Shown piece by piece: positions 10,601 to 20,024 of a DNA stretch of 64,000 bases. The stretch is from Pedobacter riviphilus (GTDB lineage Bacteria; Bacteroidota; Bacteroidia; Sphingobacteriales; Sphingobacteriaceae). A program made the translations under genes and the position numbers. Location of the stretch: assembly GCF_014692875.1 (NCBI RefSeq), contig NZ_CP061171.1:3286001-3350000 (forward strand), read 5' to 3'. How positions within the stretch are numbered: the first letter of the stretch is position 1; the number at the start of each line of letters is the position of its first letter. The notes under the pieces are model-generated. The model made no database searches. It was given only the letters and a program-made list of their open reading frames with translations, and was not told where the DNA came from.

Positions 10601-13600
10601 GGTAGGCGATAAAACAGAAATCAGCGCATTAACCGATATGCTCAACCAATCGGGTGCAACCGCCGGACAAACGCATTTAGGCTCTGTGAAAACGCAGATC
10701 GGCCATACCAAATGTGCAGCCGGTATTGCGGGATTAATCAAAGCATCATTATCGGTTTACCATGGCATTAAACCACCTACTATTAATTTAAAAACCCCTA
10801 ACAGCTTTTATAATGCACAAACCAGTCCTTTCGCTTTCCATACCGAAGCTGGTTTATGGATGGAAGAAAAAAGATATGCTGGCGTTAGTGCCTTTGGTTT
10901 TGGTGGAACAAATTTCCATGCGGTATTAGAAAGCGCAAAAAATACAGAAGATAAAAATTCGATATTAAAATCGTGGCCATCTGAACTTTTTGTTTTCAGG
11001 GGCAATACCTATGAGGAAGCTAAAAATCGCGTAATCTCGGTAAAAAATCTCTTAGAACTGAACGATCAGATCGAATTGAAAGATATTGCCTATAGTTTAG
11101 CAACTGCAGATACCAAACCTGTTCAATTGAGCATCGTTGCCAACCACGCGGAGGATCTGGTAATGAAAATCGATCTTGTTCTATCTGGTGTAGAAAGTAA
11201 AGATACTTACCTTACCCAAAAACAGGATGGCAAGGTTGCTTTCATGTTCCCGGGGCAGGGAAGCCAGCGGATAAATATGGCAAGGGATCTTTTTGTGGTT
11301 TTTCCTGAAATGAGAAAACTGTTGAAAGCTTATCCTGAATATGAAAAAATCCTTTTCCCAAATACTGTATTCAATGATGCAGATGCGAAAGCACAAAAAG
11401 AACGCATAAAAGATACCCGCATGGCACAACCGCTATTGGGTATTGTTGATCTGGCCATTGCCAACTTCTTAAAATCATTGGGTATTGTGCCTGATATGGT
11501 TGCCGGCCACAGTTATGGAGAATTACCAGCACTTTGTTTTGCTGGCGCTTTTGAGGAAGAAGCCTTGGTTTACCTGAGTGCAGAACGGGCAAAAGCCATT
11601 TTAAATGCTGTTGAAAATGGAGATCCGGGTACCATGCTTGCCGTGAGTGCAAAACCGGAAGATCTTGCGCAATACTTGGGCGATATTGCCTCTGTTTATC
11701 CGGTAAATTTTAATGCGCCAACCCAATGTGTAATTGCTGGCAGCACTGAAGCCATCGGAAAATTAGCAGCAGTACTAAAAGAAGCCAAAATATCTTTCCG
11801 CCCGCTTGAAGTGGCCTGTGCTTTCCACAGTCCATTGGTGGCCAAATCGAAACAGCTTTACCAACAAGTGCTTTCTGGCGTAAACTTTAATGATCTAAAA
11901 ATTCCGGTATGGTCTAACACCACGGCAAAAGAATACCCAACTGAAGCTGCCGCTGTAAAAGAACGTTTGACCGACCATTTAATAAAACCTGTCCTTTTTG
12001 TTGATGAGCTTAGGGATATGTATGCTGCCGGAGCCAGGGTTTTCGTAGAAGTTGGCCCTGGCAAGGTGCTAAGCGGATTAACCAAATCCTGCGTCGGCAA
12101 AGACGAAGTGATTTTACATACCGAAGATCAAGGTCAGAACAAACTCAGCAATTTACTGGGTACACTTGCTGGCTACATGGCTACAGGTCGCGAAATCAAG
12201 CTCGAAAAATTATTCGAAGGGCGTTCAGTTAAAATCATCAATCTCGACGAACCCTCAATTTACAAAAAAAGTCCTGCCATTTGGTATGTAAATGGTCAGC
12301 ATGCTGTTCCATCAACAGGTAAACTTCCTGCAAATGGTGCATCCCCTATTACTAAACCGATTATCCTTATGAATAACACCTCTACACTAACTGAAAATCA
12401 ACAAGTTAATAACTCATCCAAAGACTTGATGATGCAGGAGTACCTGCACAGCATGAAAATGCTGATCCAGGCACAACGTGATGTGATGCTTTCCTTTTTA
12501 GGACAGGCGCCCGCGATGTCTACGCAAATCATTAATCAGCCTTTAACATCATATCAGGTGCCTCAACCGCTTCGTACCGAAAATCAGATCACGGTCAAAC
12601 AGGAAATACCACAAATTGAGGTAATAACACCTGTAGCTGCACAAAAAGATTTAAAATTGGTGCTGTTGCAGATCGTGAGCGATAAAACCGGCTATCCGCA
12701 GGAAATGCTGGGTATGGAAATGGATCTTGAAGCCGACTTAAGTATCGATTCGATCAAACGCGTCGAAATTATAGGTGCTTTACGTACCGAACTGGGTGGT
12801 TTTTCTCAACTGAACCTCCCAGAAGATAAAATTATGGAACAGCTTGCCGGGCTAAAAACCTTAAGCAGCCTGGTAAACTGGATTACAGAAAACACCGAAC
12901 AACCAAAAGCGGTTAGTACACCTGCCATAGCAGTAGCTCCAACAATCCAGGCAGAACAGACAAAATTTTCATTAGATCAGTTAAAATCAGCCATTCTTGA
13001 TGTAGTGAGTGAAAAAACGGGTTACCCTAAAGAAATGCTGGGCATGGATTTGGATCTTGAAGCTGATTTAAGTATCGATTCGATCAAACGGATGGAAATT
13101 ATCTCCTCTTTAAAAGAAAAAATTGGATTTGGTTCACAAAGCGACCAAGCTGATGATTTAATGGAGAAACTGGCCGCTATCAAAACCTTAAATGCACTGG
13201 TTAACTGGATTGCAGATGTTGAAGCAGAAAGCTCGGAGGTGCTTACCGAAGCAAAAAAGCTTATTGAGGAGAGCATCGATGATCAAACGGTTAAAGAAAA
13301 ATTATCCCGTTTAAGATTTGAGCTAACTCCTGCTGCACTTACCATTACCGAAGCAGCTATTTTAAAAGGCCAGCGTTTTGCCTTAACCGATGATGGTGGC
13401 GGACAGGCGATCAAAATCAAGAAAGTGTTGGAAAAACATGGTGCCATTGCCGATCTGGTGAGCTTTGAAGACTCATTGGATGGCTATCAGGGCCTCATCA
13501 TCTTGAACATGTTCGAAGCACAGCAAAAAGTAGGCATTCTCGATCATTTCGCAACCATTAAAAAACTAAATTTTGATACCGTAAAATGGGTGTACCTGAT

Positions 13601-14717
13601 TGCAGATACCAAACAGTATTTTAACGATCAATCTGATATTTCTTTCTTGAGAAATTATCAAGGTTATTCGGGCTTCTTTAAAAGTTTAGACCGCGAATAC
13701 GAGCATACCAAATGCCGTTTCATTAGTCTCGAAACCAAGATGTCGCCAGATGAAATTACCAATATTACCTTAAACGAAATCCTGAATCCAGATAAACCTT
13801 CAGAGATTATTTACAATGACCATAAAAGGCATATTATGGAACTGGTACCGCAACCTTTAAGTACCGAAACGGATGCCCACATCCATTTGGATAAAGATGC
13901 GGTAGTGATGGTTTTAGGTGGTGCGCAAGGTATAACCGCCGAACTGATGATCCATTTCGCAAAAGATTATCCTTGCAGGTACATTCTGGTAGGCCGTTCT
14001 GCAAATCCAATCGCCTCTGCAAATGAAGCCAGCTCCTCGTTAAAAACCAAAGATGAGATCAGACAGTACTTAATTAAACAGGGAGAGATTAAAAAACCTG
14101 CCGAGATAGAACAGGAAACAAATAGGATTTACAAAAACAACCAGATTTTACGCTGCATTGCAACTTTAGAAGAAGGTGGATCGACGGTAGTTTACGAATC
14201 CTTAGACCTTAAAGATGAAGAAGCTTTAACCCGTTTGATTAATCAGGTTTACGAAGATTATGGTCGCATAGATGGCGTGGTACATGGTGCAGGTTTATTG
14301 GAAGATAAACTATTCAGCAGTAAAACCTCTGAATCATTCGGACGTGTTTTCGATACCAAAGTAACCCCATTAAGGGTATTGGCTGAACAATTAAGGCCAG
14401 AAACCCAATTTGTAATCCTTTTCTCGAGCATTGCTTCTGTTTATGGAAACCGCGGGCAAACCGATTATGCAGCGGCAAACAGTGTAATGGATAAATATGC
14501 CTGGGCCTTGAAACAGAAGATTCAAGGGAAGGTAATGGCCATTAACTGGGGCCCTTGGAAAGGTGCAGGTATGGTTTCGCCAACATTAGAGAAAGAATAC
14601 CAACGGAGGGGAATTGCCTTGATCCCTTTACAGGATGGGATGGAAACTTTCCTGAACGAACTTAAATATGGTAAAGAAAGCCAGGTATTAATTATGGCCG
14701 GAAACACCTGGACATAG
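7686..14717 (+). CDS. Multidomain PUFA/secondary-lipid-type synthase: ER-like barrel x2, KS, AT, ACP, ACP, KR
   Basis: A 2343-residue iterative type I synthase. Domain order (residues from the ATG at 7686): degenerate PfaD-like barrel 1-235; PfaD/nitronate-monooxygenase-like enoyl reductase barrel about 295-600 with a CGGHVGP motif; KS about 640-1080 with Cys832, His967 (VEAHGTGT) and His1007 (IGHTK); AT about 1184-1480 with Ser1276 in GHSYGE and a CAFHSP motif; two tandem ACPs with Ser1689 and Ser1799, each in an LSIDSIKR motif; KR about 1840-2343 with a GGAQGI dinucleotide site and Ser2248-Tyr2261-Asn2265. All core KS, AT and KR residues are present. It resembles PfaA/PfaD or hglE-type systems and should condense and reduce malonyl units, with DH supplied by the next gene 23 bases on. 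An upstream ATG at 7632 is possible; 7686 gives the more natural N-terminus. Confidence 0.93.
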   Translation: MNKHAIIGVTPFEIPDSRLVSNLQKADCFPVLSLGHSKNEAEKALQALIEVGISDFGVSINSTELANIDLPAQVSLIIAPYDFVLKRKTTAKIIYQVYDLQSALAAQANGADGIIVKGNEGAGRVAYESSFVLFQRIIKEISSIPVWIQGGVGIHTAAALMAQGAAGIILDSQLTLFPECSAPEDLKTICGKLSGTETKLIDNCRILARPNSPALAEDIDYNDLQKYFKGYDLETNYLPMGQDIALSIDLVTKYKKLDKLVFGIKEAIYGHLKQAKAINVIKANNSLAKDLNITYPIAQGPMTRVSDVAPFADAVSEAGALSFIALSLLKGASAKGLIDETKKLAGEKTWGVGILGFAPQELRDEQQEYILNAKPPVLLIAGGRPSQAKPFEKAGIKTFLHVPSASLLDMFLKEGAKRFVFEGRECGGHVGPLSSMVLWEKQIERLLKEENPENISVFFAGGIHDAFSTAFISVMAAPLAAKGMKIGVLMGTAYLYTKEAVSTGAILDKFQQEAMQANETVLLETAPGHETRCLNSSFATFFNEEKKKLQAEGMDKKEIWSKLETLNVGRLRIAAKGIERRGDELVKIDEAEQTDLGMYMIGQIAPMHKEVMSLLDLHQDVANENYTHILNATLPAPPVNKAKALDVAIVGMACIFPGAKNLEEYWRNIILGKDSVTEVPDERWNKELYYNPDSTDGDMSHSKWGGFIPRIDFDPLEFGIPPQSLAAIEPTQLLTLMVAKQAMQHAGYADGGVDNENVSVIIGAEGGNDLANSYSFRGYYKQMFGDMPAEVDAALPKTTEDSFPGILANVISGRITNRLNLGGRNYTVDAACASSLAAIDLACQELFLEKSDMVLAGGADLHNGINDYLMFSSTHALSKKGRCATFDAEADGIALGEGIAMIVLKRYDDALRDGDTIYSIIKGVGGSSDGKSLGLTAPRKNGQVNALERAYSQAGITPSLIGLVEAHGTGTVVGDKTEISALTDMLNQSGATAGQTHLGSVKTQIGHTKCAAGIAGLIKASLSVYHGIKPPTINLKTPNSFYNAQTSPFAFHTEAGLWMEEKRYAGVSAFGFGGTNFHAVLESAKNTEDKNSILKSWPSELFVFRGNTYEEAKNRVISVKNLLELNDQIELKDIAYSLATADTKPVQLSIVANHAEDLVMKIDLVLSGVESKDTYLTQKQDGKVAFMFPGQGSQRINMARDLFVVFPEMRKLLKAYPEYEKILFPNTVFNDADAKAQKERIKDTRMAQPLLGIVDLAIANFLKSLGIVPDMVAGHSYGELPALCFAGAFEEEALVYLSAERAKAILNAVENGDPGTMLAVSAKPEDLAQYLGDIASVYPVNFNAPTQCVIAGSTEAIGKLAAVLKEAKISFRPLEVACAFHSPLVAKSKQLYQQVLSGVNFNDLKIPVWSNTTAKEYPTEAAAVKERLTDHLIKPVLFVDELRDMYAAGARVFVEVGPGKVLSGLTKSCVGKDEVILHTEDQGQNKLSNLLGTLAGYMATGREIKLEKLFEGRSVKIINLDEPSIYKKSPAIWYVNGQHAVPSTGKLPANGASPITKPIILMNNTSTLTENQQVNNSSKDLMMQEYLHSMKMLIQAQRDVMLSFLGQAPAMSTQIINQPLTSYQVPQPLRTENQITVKQEIPQIEVITPVAAQKDLKLVLLQIVSDKTGYPQEMLGMEMDLEADLSIDSIKRVEIIGALRTELGGFSQLNLPEDKIMEQLAGLKTLSSLVNWITENTEQPKAVSTPAIAVAPTIQAEQTKFSLDQLKSAILDVVSEKTGYPKEMLGMDLDLEADLSIDSIKRMEIISSLKEKIGFGSQSDQADDLMEKLAAIKTLNALVNWIADVEAESSEVLTEAKKLIEESIDDQTVKEKLSRLRFELTPAALTITEAAILKGQRFALTDDGGGQAIKIKKVLEKHGAIADLVSFEDSLDGYQGLIILNMFEAQQKVGILDHFATIKKLNFDTVKWVYLIADTKQYFNDQSDISFLRNYQGYSGFFKSLDREYEHTKCRFISLETKMSPDEITNITLNEILNPDKPSEIIYNDHKRHIMELVPQPLSTETDAHIHLDKDAVVMVLGGAQGITAELMIHFAKDYPCRYILVGRSANPIASANEASSSLKTKDEIRQYLIKQGEIKKPAEIEQETNRIYKNNQILRCIATLEEGGSTVVYESLDLKDEEALTRLINQVYEDYGRIDGVVHGAGLLEDKLFSSKTSESFGRVFDTKVTPLRVLAEQLRPETQFVILFSSIASVYGNRGQTDYAAANSVMDKYAWALKQKIQGKVMAINWGPWKGAGMVSPTLEKEYQRRGIALIPLQDGMETFLNELKYGKESQVLIMAGNTWT

Positions 14718-14740
14718 AAAATCGCATAACCAAACAGCAG

Positions 14741-17700
14741 ATGAAGAAAAGCGATGTAGCAATTATTGGAATGTCATGCATTTTTCCGGGTGCGAAAGAT
14801 ATGCAGACCTTTTGGGAAAATATTATAAACCGGGTAGATTCTACACAGCAGGTTCCGGCTGATCGGATTGATCCCGTGCATTTCGACAAAAACCTGGGTG
14901 GCGTTGATCGTTTTTATTGCAACCGTGGTGGCTTTATCCCCGATCATCAATTCGATCCACAGCGGTTTGGGATTTTACCTTTAGCAGTTGAAGGTACAGA
15001 ACCCGATCATCTCTTAACCTTAGATCTGGTTCACCAGGCGCTGGAAGATGCGGCAGTATTTGAAAAAAAGTACTCGCTCGATAAAACAGGGATCATTATC
15101 GGTAAAGGCAATTATGTAGGTCCGGGTGCAACCCGTGCGATAGAAATTGTAAGGACAGGCGAACAGATTTCGAGTATATTAAAAGACTTGATGCCACAAC
15201 TTACCGAAGCTGAAATTGAAAAGGTAAAACACGAGTTTCAATTGCGCAAAGGTCGTTTTAGTGCTGATACCGCAATGGGATTGATCCCTAATTTAGTAGC
15301 CTCGCTGGTAGCCAATCGCCTTAATTTAGGCGGCTTAGCCTTTACTCTGGATGCTGCCTGTGCCAGTTCACTTATTGCAGTAGATCACGGCGTACAGGAA
15401 CTGAATAGTGGCCGCTGTGATATGATTATTGCTGGCGGTGTACATTTAGGTCAGAATGCAGCTTTTTGGAGTATATTCTCCCAATTGGGTGCTTTATCCA
15501 AACAGGAAAAAATAAAACCTTTCGATCAAAACGCTGATGGATTGATTATTGGCGAGGGTTGTGGTTTTGTGGTGCTTAAACGCCTCGAAGATGCCATCAG
15601 AGATCAGGATAAAATTTATTCGGTAATTAAAGGTGTAGGCATTAGCAGCGATGGCAGTGGAACCAGCGTAATGAGTCCATCGGTTAAAGGCCAGTTGAAA
15701 GCCATTTCCGAAGCCTGGAAAAATGCAGAACTGGAAAGTAAAAATATCGGCTATTTAGAAGCCCATGGTACAGGTACACCACTAGGCGATAAAACAGAGG
15801 TAGAAACCTTAAAGCAGTTTTTCGGTCAGGATGCCGATCTGCCGAAAGCAGGTATCGGCTCTGTTAAATCAAACATCGGCCATGCCATGCCCGCAGCAGG
15901 TATAGCAGGCCTGATCAAGTCGAGTCTGGCTTTATATCATGGAATCATCCCTCCTACTTTACATTGCGATGAACCTGTATCGCAATTGGCCGAAACCCGT
16001 TTTTCTGCCGTGCAAAAAGCGATAGACTGGAACCAATCGGGTTTACCCAAACTGGCGGCCGTAAATGCGTTTGGTTTCGGAGGGATTAACGCCCACGTGG
16101 TGTTAACCGCTTACGATGCTCCAAAAAAAGATGAGGTATTGGTAATTGCGAGACCAAGTCATGAGGCTTTGATCCAATCGCTCGAAAACGGCGATTATAG
16201 CGTTGGGAGTGGAAATTTCCGCTTGGTATTGTTTAACCCTAGTCCTGAAAGAATCAAAAAAGCCTTAAAAATTGTAGCTAAAAATTCTCCCTGGAGAAAT
16301 AAACAGGACATCTGGTACACCAATGCACCATTATTGGCGAATGATGGTAAAATAGCCTTTGTTTTCCCCGGTCTAGACGGGCTTGCTGGCGGCGAAATCA
16401 AATCGGTAGCTGATTATTTCAACATTAGTATCGACGAAAACGAGAAACAAGATGGCCTTTTAAGCGAAGCACTCAATATACTGAACAAAAGCAGTGTTTT
16501 AGATCAGGCTTTAAAACAATTGGGCGTTAAATCTGATATGAACGCAGGGCACAGCCTTGGCGAATGGCTTGCGGCAAGATCTTCGGAATTAGCGGAAGAA
16601 AGTTCGGTAATGAATTTACTGAGCGTACTCAACCCCGAAACTTTCGAATTGAAAGACTCGCGCTTTATTGCTGTGGGTTGTGGTTTAGATACGCTTCAGC
16701 CAATTTTAGAAAGTATTCCCGATTTATATCTTTCAAACGATAACTGCCCGCAACAGGTAATTCTTTGTGGCAGTAAAACTGCATTGGATGAATTGGTTCC
16801 GATATTGAAGGTGAAACAGATTTTTCATCAGATTTTGCCTTTTCAATCAGGTTTCCACTCTCCATTTGTGGCCGATAAACTGGGCTTGATCCTCGAAGGC
16901 ATGCAGGATATGCAGTTCCGGAAAACCACTATTCCGCTTTGGTCGGCGACCACTTTAGAAACTTACCCTGAAGGCTTTGAAGCTATCCGCCAGTTAAGTG
17001 CCGAACACCTGATTAAACCGGTACGTTTCCGTGAACTCACCGAAAAACTGTATGCTGAGGGTGCACGCGTATTTATCCAGGTGGGTTCTGGTGGTTTAGT
17101 TGGTTTTATTGACGATACACTGAAAGGGAAAGATTTTAGCACCATTAGTGCCAATGTGCCGATCCGTTCGGGCATTACGCAGTTGCAAAGGGTTTTGGCC
17201 GCACTTTTTATTGAAGGAAAAGAAATTGGCCTAAATTATTTGGGCAACATCAAATCAACTCCACCGCAAAAAAACAAAGGCATTAAACTCGAACTGGGTT
17301 CACCGATTATCCATAACCTGCAAACGCTTAAAGGTTTAACCATTAAACAAGCTCAGCCCATACAACCCAAAACTTTTGTGGAGGCTAAACATCCCGTTTT
17401 ACAGGCCTTTAATGAGAATGTACTGGAAATGATCAACATGCAGAGCGAAATGATCGATTTGTTCGAAAATGCTGCATTCCAGATTGATCGGCCAAGCAAT
17501 TGGGCACCTGCTAAACCAATAAAACCTGTCAGACAACCCTTTAGCCAAAAACTTGATGTAAGCCTGGATAACTGTCCTTACCTTATCGATCACTCGCTAT
17601 TAAGGCAACCAAAAGGTTGGCCAACGGTTGAAGATATGGACCCGGTAATCCCGATGACCATGATTTTTGAAGTATTTGCCGAAATCGCCAATGCACAGTC

Positions 17701-18976
17701 GCCGGAAGAAAAGGTACAGAAAATCATGAACATGCGGGTTTTCCAATGGATGAACGTGGTTAAACCTTTCCAGGAAACCGTAACTGGTGAGTGGAAAGAC
17801 GAGCAAAGGGTTTACCTTAATCTGGAGCGTTTTGCAAATGCAGAAGTGCAGCTGGCTGCGCAGTTAAGTACCGCTCCAAACAGAACTTTCGATATTGGAA
17901 AATTATTGGATATCGACCGTACTGCTGCACAGATTTATGATGCACACATGTTCCACGGACCAGATTACCAGGGCATCAAAAAACTGACCGCAGTTGGTGA
18001 AAAAGGAATCACAGGCATCATCGAAGCATCAGGCGGAAAAGGCTCATTGCTTGATAATGCAGGTCAACTGTTTGGTTTATGGCTGCAGCTCACTTTAGAA
18101 AAAGATAGGATTGCTTTCCCGGTTAAAATTCAGGAAATAGAATTCTTTGGCGATATGGCCGACCAAAAAGGACAATTCGAATGTACCTGTGTACTCACCG
18201 AAATTAACGATGAATTTGCCACTGCAGATATCGTGATGAAAAGAGATGGCATTACCTGGCTCATCATCACCGGCTGGCAAAATCGCAGGCTCGAGATAGA
18301 CGAACCGCTATGGAACGTTTCGATGTCGCCCCTCCATAACCGTTTATCAGAAGAAGTTGCACCGGGTGTTTTTCTTTTTGGCAACGCTTATTCGCGTGTG
18401 GTTTCATGGGATTTTATTCTAAAAAGATATTTTAACCAGACCGAGAAAAAACACCACAATAACTTACTGCCGAATAAAAGAAGAACCTGGATGATCAGCC
18501 GCGTAGCCGCAAAAGATGCTGTACGGAATTTATTGAATACACAGAAAAATCAAGCCTGTTATCCCATCACCTTCGAAATTTATTCGGATGAATACCGCAA
18601 ACCTTATGTTAAGGGCGGCTTAACAGATAACATCAATATCTCCATTGCCCATAAGGGAACTGATGCCGTTGGTATAGCGCGTTTTAACGAACCGGTTGGT
18701 ATCGATATCGAACATATTGAAGAACGGAGCGCGGGTTTCTTTGATCTTGTTTTTAACGATCATGAAATGGCTCTGTTAGAAAGCCGCGAAAAAATAGAAT
18801 GGGCAACCCGCTTTTGGGTAGCCAAAGAAGCTTATGGGAAATACCTGGGCAAAGGCCTACAAGGCAATCCAAAAGCTTATACCATTGAAGAAATCAATGG
18901 CGAAGAATTACGCATCAACAACATCACAATCAAAACAATCAAACATAAAAATTATATCATCGGATGGACACTATAA
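14741..18976 (+). CDS. Multidomain synthase: KS, AT, dehydratase, fused Sfp-type phosphopantetheinyl transferase
   Basis: A 1411-residue partner of the preceding synthase. KS covers about 1-450 with Cys207 in DAACASS, an EAHGTGT His and a NIGHAMPAAG His, so it is a condensing KS and not a chain-length factor. The AT region (about 540-830) has Ser605 in GHSLGEW and a SGFHSP motif, but GLDG replaces the usual GQGS near its start. The hot-dog dehydratase (about 940-1200) has His951 in IDHSLL and Asp1105 in LLDNAGQ. The C-terminus (about 1240-1411) is an Sfp-type PPTase with GIDIEHIEER (Asp1322, Glu1324) and WVAKEAYGK (Lys1362, Glu1363). The PPTase should charge the two in-line ACPs and the small ACP that overlaps its end by 13 bases. 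Confidence 0.92.
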   Translation: MKKSDVAIIGMSCIFPGAKDMQTFWENIINRVDSTQQVPADRIDPVHFDKNLGGVDRFYCNRGGFIPDHQFDPQRFGILPLAVEGTEPDHLLTLDLVHQALEDAAVFEKKYSLDKTGIIIGKGNYVGPGATRAIEIVRTGEQISSILKDLMPQLTEAEIEKVKHEFQLRKGRFSADTAMGLIPNLVASLVANRLNLGGLAFTLDAACASSLIAVDHGVQELNSGRCDMIIAGGVHLGQNAAFWSIFSQLGALSKQEKIKPFDQNADGLIIGEGCGFVVLKRLEDAIRDQDKIYSVIKGVGISSDGSGTSVMSPSVKGQLKAISEAWKNAELESKNIGYLEAHGTGTPLGDKTEVETLKQFFGQDADLPKAGIGSVKSNIGHAMPAAGIAGLIKSSLALYHGIIPPTLHCDEPVSQLAETRFSAVQKAIDWNQSGLPKLAAVNAFGFGGINAHVVLTAYDAPKKDEVLVIARPSHEALIQSLENGDYSVGSGNFRLVLFNPSPERIKKALKIVAKNSPWRNKQDIWYTNAPLLANDGKIAFVFPGLDGLAGGEIKSVADYFNISIDENEKQDGLLSEALNILNKSSVLDQALKQLGVKSDMNAGHSLGEWLAARSSELAEESSVMNLLSVLNPETFELKDSRFIAVGCGLDTLQPILESIPDLYLSNDNCPQQVILCGSKTALDELVPILKVKQIFHQILPFQSGFHSPFVADKLGLILEGMQDMQFRKTTIPLWSATTLETYPEGFEAIRQLSAEHLIKPVRFRELTEKLYAEGARVFIQVGSGGLVGFIDDTLKGKDFSTISANVPIRSGITQLQRVLAALFIEGKEIGLNYLGNIKSTPPQKNKGIKLELGSPIIHNLQTLKGLTIKQAQPIQPKTFVEAKHPVLQAFNENVLEMINMQSEMIDLFENAAFQIDRPSNWAPAKPIKPVRQPFSQKLDVSLDNCPYLIDHSLLRQPKGWPTVEDMDPVIPMTMIFEVFAEIANAQSPEEKVQKIMNMRVFQWMNVVKPFQETVTGEWKDEQRVYLNLERFANAEVQLAAQLSTAPNRTFDIGKLLDIDRTAAQIYDAHMFHGPDYQGIKKLTAVGEKGITGIIEASGGKGSLLDNAGQLFGLWLQLTLEKDRIAFPVKIQEIEFFGDMADQKGQFECTCVLTEINDEFATADIVMKRDGITWLIITGWQNRRLEIDEPLWNVSMSPLHNRLSEEVAPGVFLFGNAYSRVVSWDFILKRYFNQTEKKHHNNLLPNKRRTWMISRVAAKDAVRNLLNTQKNQACYPITFEIYSDEYRKPYVKGGLTDNINISIAHKGTDAVGIARFNEPVGIDIEHIEERSAGFFDLVFNDHEMALLESREKIEWATRFWVAKEAYGKYLGKGLQGNPKAYTIEEINGEELRINNITIKTIKHKNYIIGWTL

Positions 18977-19260
18977 CTACAAAATTAAGCAGCGAAGAAA
19001 TTTTCAACCTCATGAAACAATTTATCACCGAAGTAATCGGCGAAGAATTTGTTGAAGAAATGGATATCACCCCTGAAAGTTCTTTCACCAAAGATCTGGA
19101 AATGGATAGCATCGAAATTGTATCCTTCTCCGAAAAAATCAAAGCACACTTCGGTGATCAGATTGATTTTACTGGCTGGTTATCTTCAATGGACTTAGAT
19201 CAGCTGATCAACTTAAACTTAGGCATGATCATCTCTTATATCGAAGAATGCCAATCATAA
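18964..19260 (+). CDS. Free acyl carrier protein
   Basis: A 98-residue acidic ACP. The 4'-phosphopantetheine site is Ser49 in a DLEMDSIEIV motif, and helix I/III spacing is normal for a discrete carrier. Its ATG lies inside the end of the synthase-PPTase gene (13-base overlap), and its own end overlaps the hydrolase start by 13 bases, so translation is probably coupled. It may carry the starter, or the finished chain for transfer to the glycosyl and acyl transferases; which one is inference. Confidence 0.88.
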   Translation: MDTITTKLSSEEIFNLMKQFITEVIGEEFVEEMDITPESSFTKDLEMDSIEIVSFSEKIKAHFGDQIDFTGWLSSMDLDQLINLNLGMIISYIEECQS

Positions 19261-20012
19261 CAGTAAACGGCAAATCGGTTCACGTTCAGGAGCTCAATAA
19301 AGAAGCTGCTGAAACCATCATCTTGGTTCACGGGATGTTCAGTAACCTATCTGTCTATTATTTTAATATTGCACCGCTTCTGGCCACAAAATATCATGTA
19401 GTACTATATGATCTAAAAAGCCATGGCATGAGCGAAAAGGCATTAACAGGCTACGATCTGCAAAGCATGACCAACGATCTTTTGGCACTAATGGAGGCAT
19501 TAAACTTACAACAGGTGCATTTAGGTGGTTATAGTTTCGGTGGATTGATTGCCTTAAAAATGGCTATCCGTTTTCCTGAGCGGATCAACAAGCTTGCTGT
19601 AATAGAAGCACCGGATCCGAACGATGATAAAACAAGGGGCATCATTGATGAGTACAGCCGCGAGTTTTTGGAGCATTACGTCGAAAATTTTACCGATACC
19701 ACCAAAGTGAAAATGGGCAAAAGGCAGATGGAGCGCAACCACCGCATGTACGAGTACCTCTTTTATCAAACATCGATTAAAACCGACATGGTGCTTGAAA
19801 AAGATTTTTTTGGCAGTAAGGCAATTGAAACGATAAAAAAGAGTACACTATTGCTTTATGGTACCGATTCCAATTGCCTTAGTGCAGGCAAACAATTAGA
19901 TGGATTGATTGAAAATGCTTCGTTAATTGCTGTACCCGGCGATCATAATATCCCCATTCAGCAACCACTAGTTATTGCAGAATCATTATTAAACTTCTTC
20001 CAGGAAACATAA
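19248..20012 (+). CDS. Alpha/beta hydrolase, possible chain-releasing thioesterase
   Basis: A 254-residue alpha/beta-hydrolase fold protein without a signal peptide. The oxyanion region is VHGMFSN, the nucleophile Ser96 sits in GGYSFGG, a catalytic Asp is likely in LLYGTDSN, and the His in VPGDHNIP. The gene overlaps the ACP gene by 13 bases, and no thioesterase domain is seen in either synthase, so release of the finished acyl chain is a reasonable job. Family and fold are clear; substrate is inferred from position only. Confidence 0.82.
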   Translation: MPIITVNGKSVHVQELNKEAAETIILVHGMFSNLSVYYFNIAPLLATKYHVVLYDLKSHGMSEKALTGYDLQSMTNDLLALMEALNLQQVHLGGYSFGGLIALKMAIRFPERINKLAVIEAPDPNDDKTRGIIDEYSREFLEHYVENFTDTTKVKMGKRQMERNHRMYEYLFYQTSIKTDMVLEKDFFGSKAIETIKKSTLLLYGTDSNCLSAGKQLDGLIENASLIAVPGDHNIPIQQPLVIAESLLNFFQET

Positions 20013-20024
20013 AACTAAACACAG

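Noticed and set aside
14741..16100. KS of the second synthase as a chain-length factor
   Set aside because: Cys207 and both His motifs are present, so it should be a condensing enzyme.
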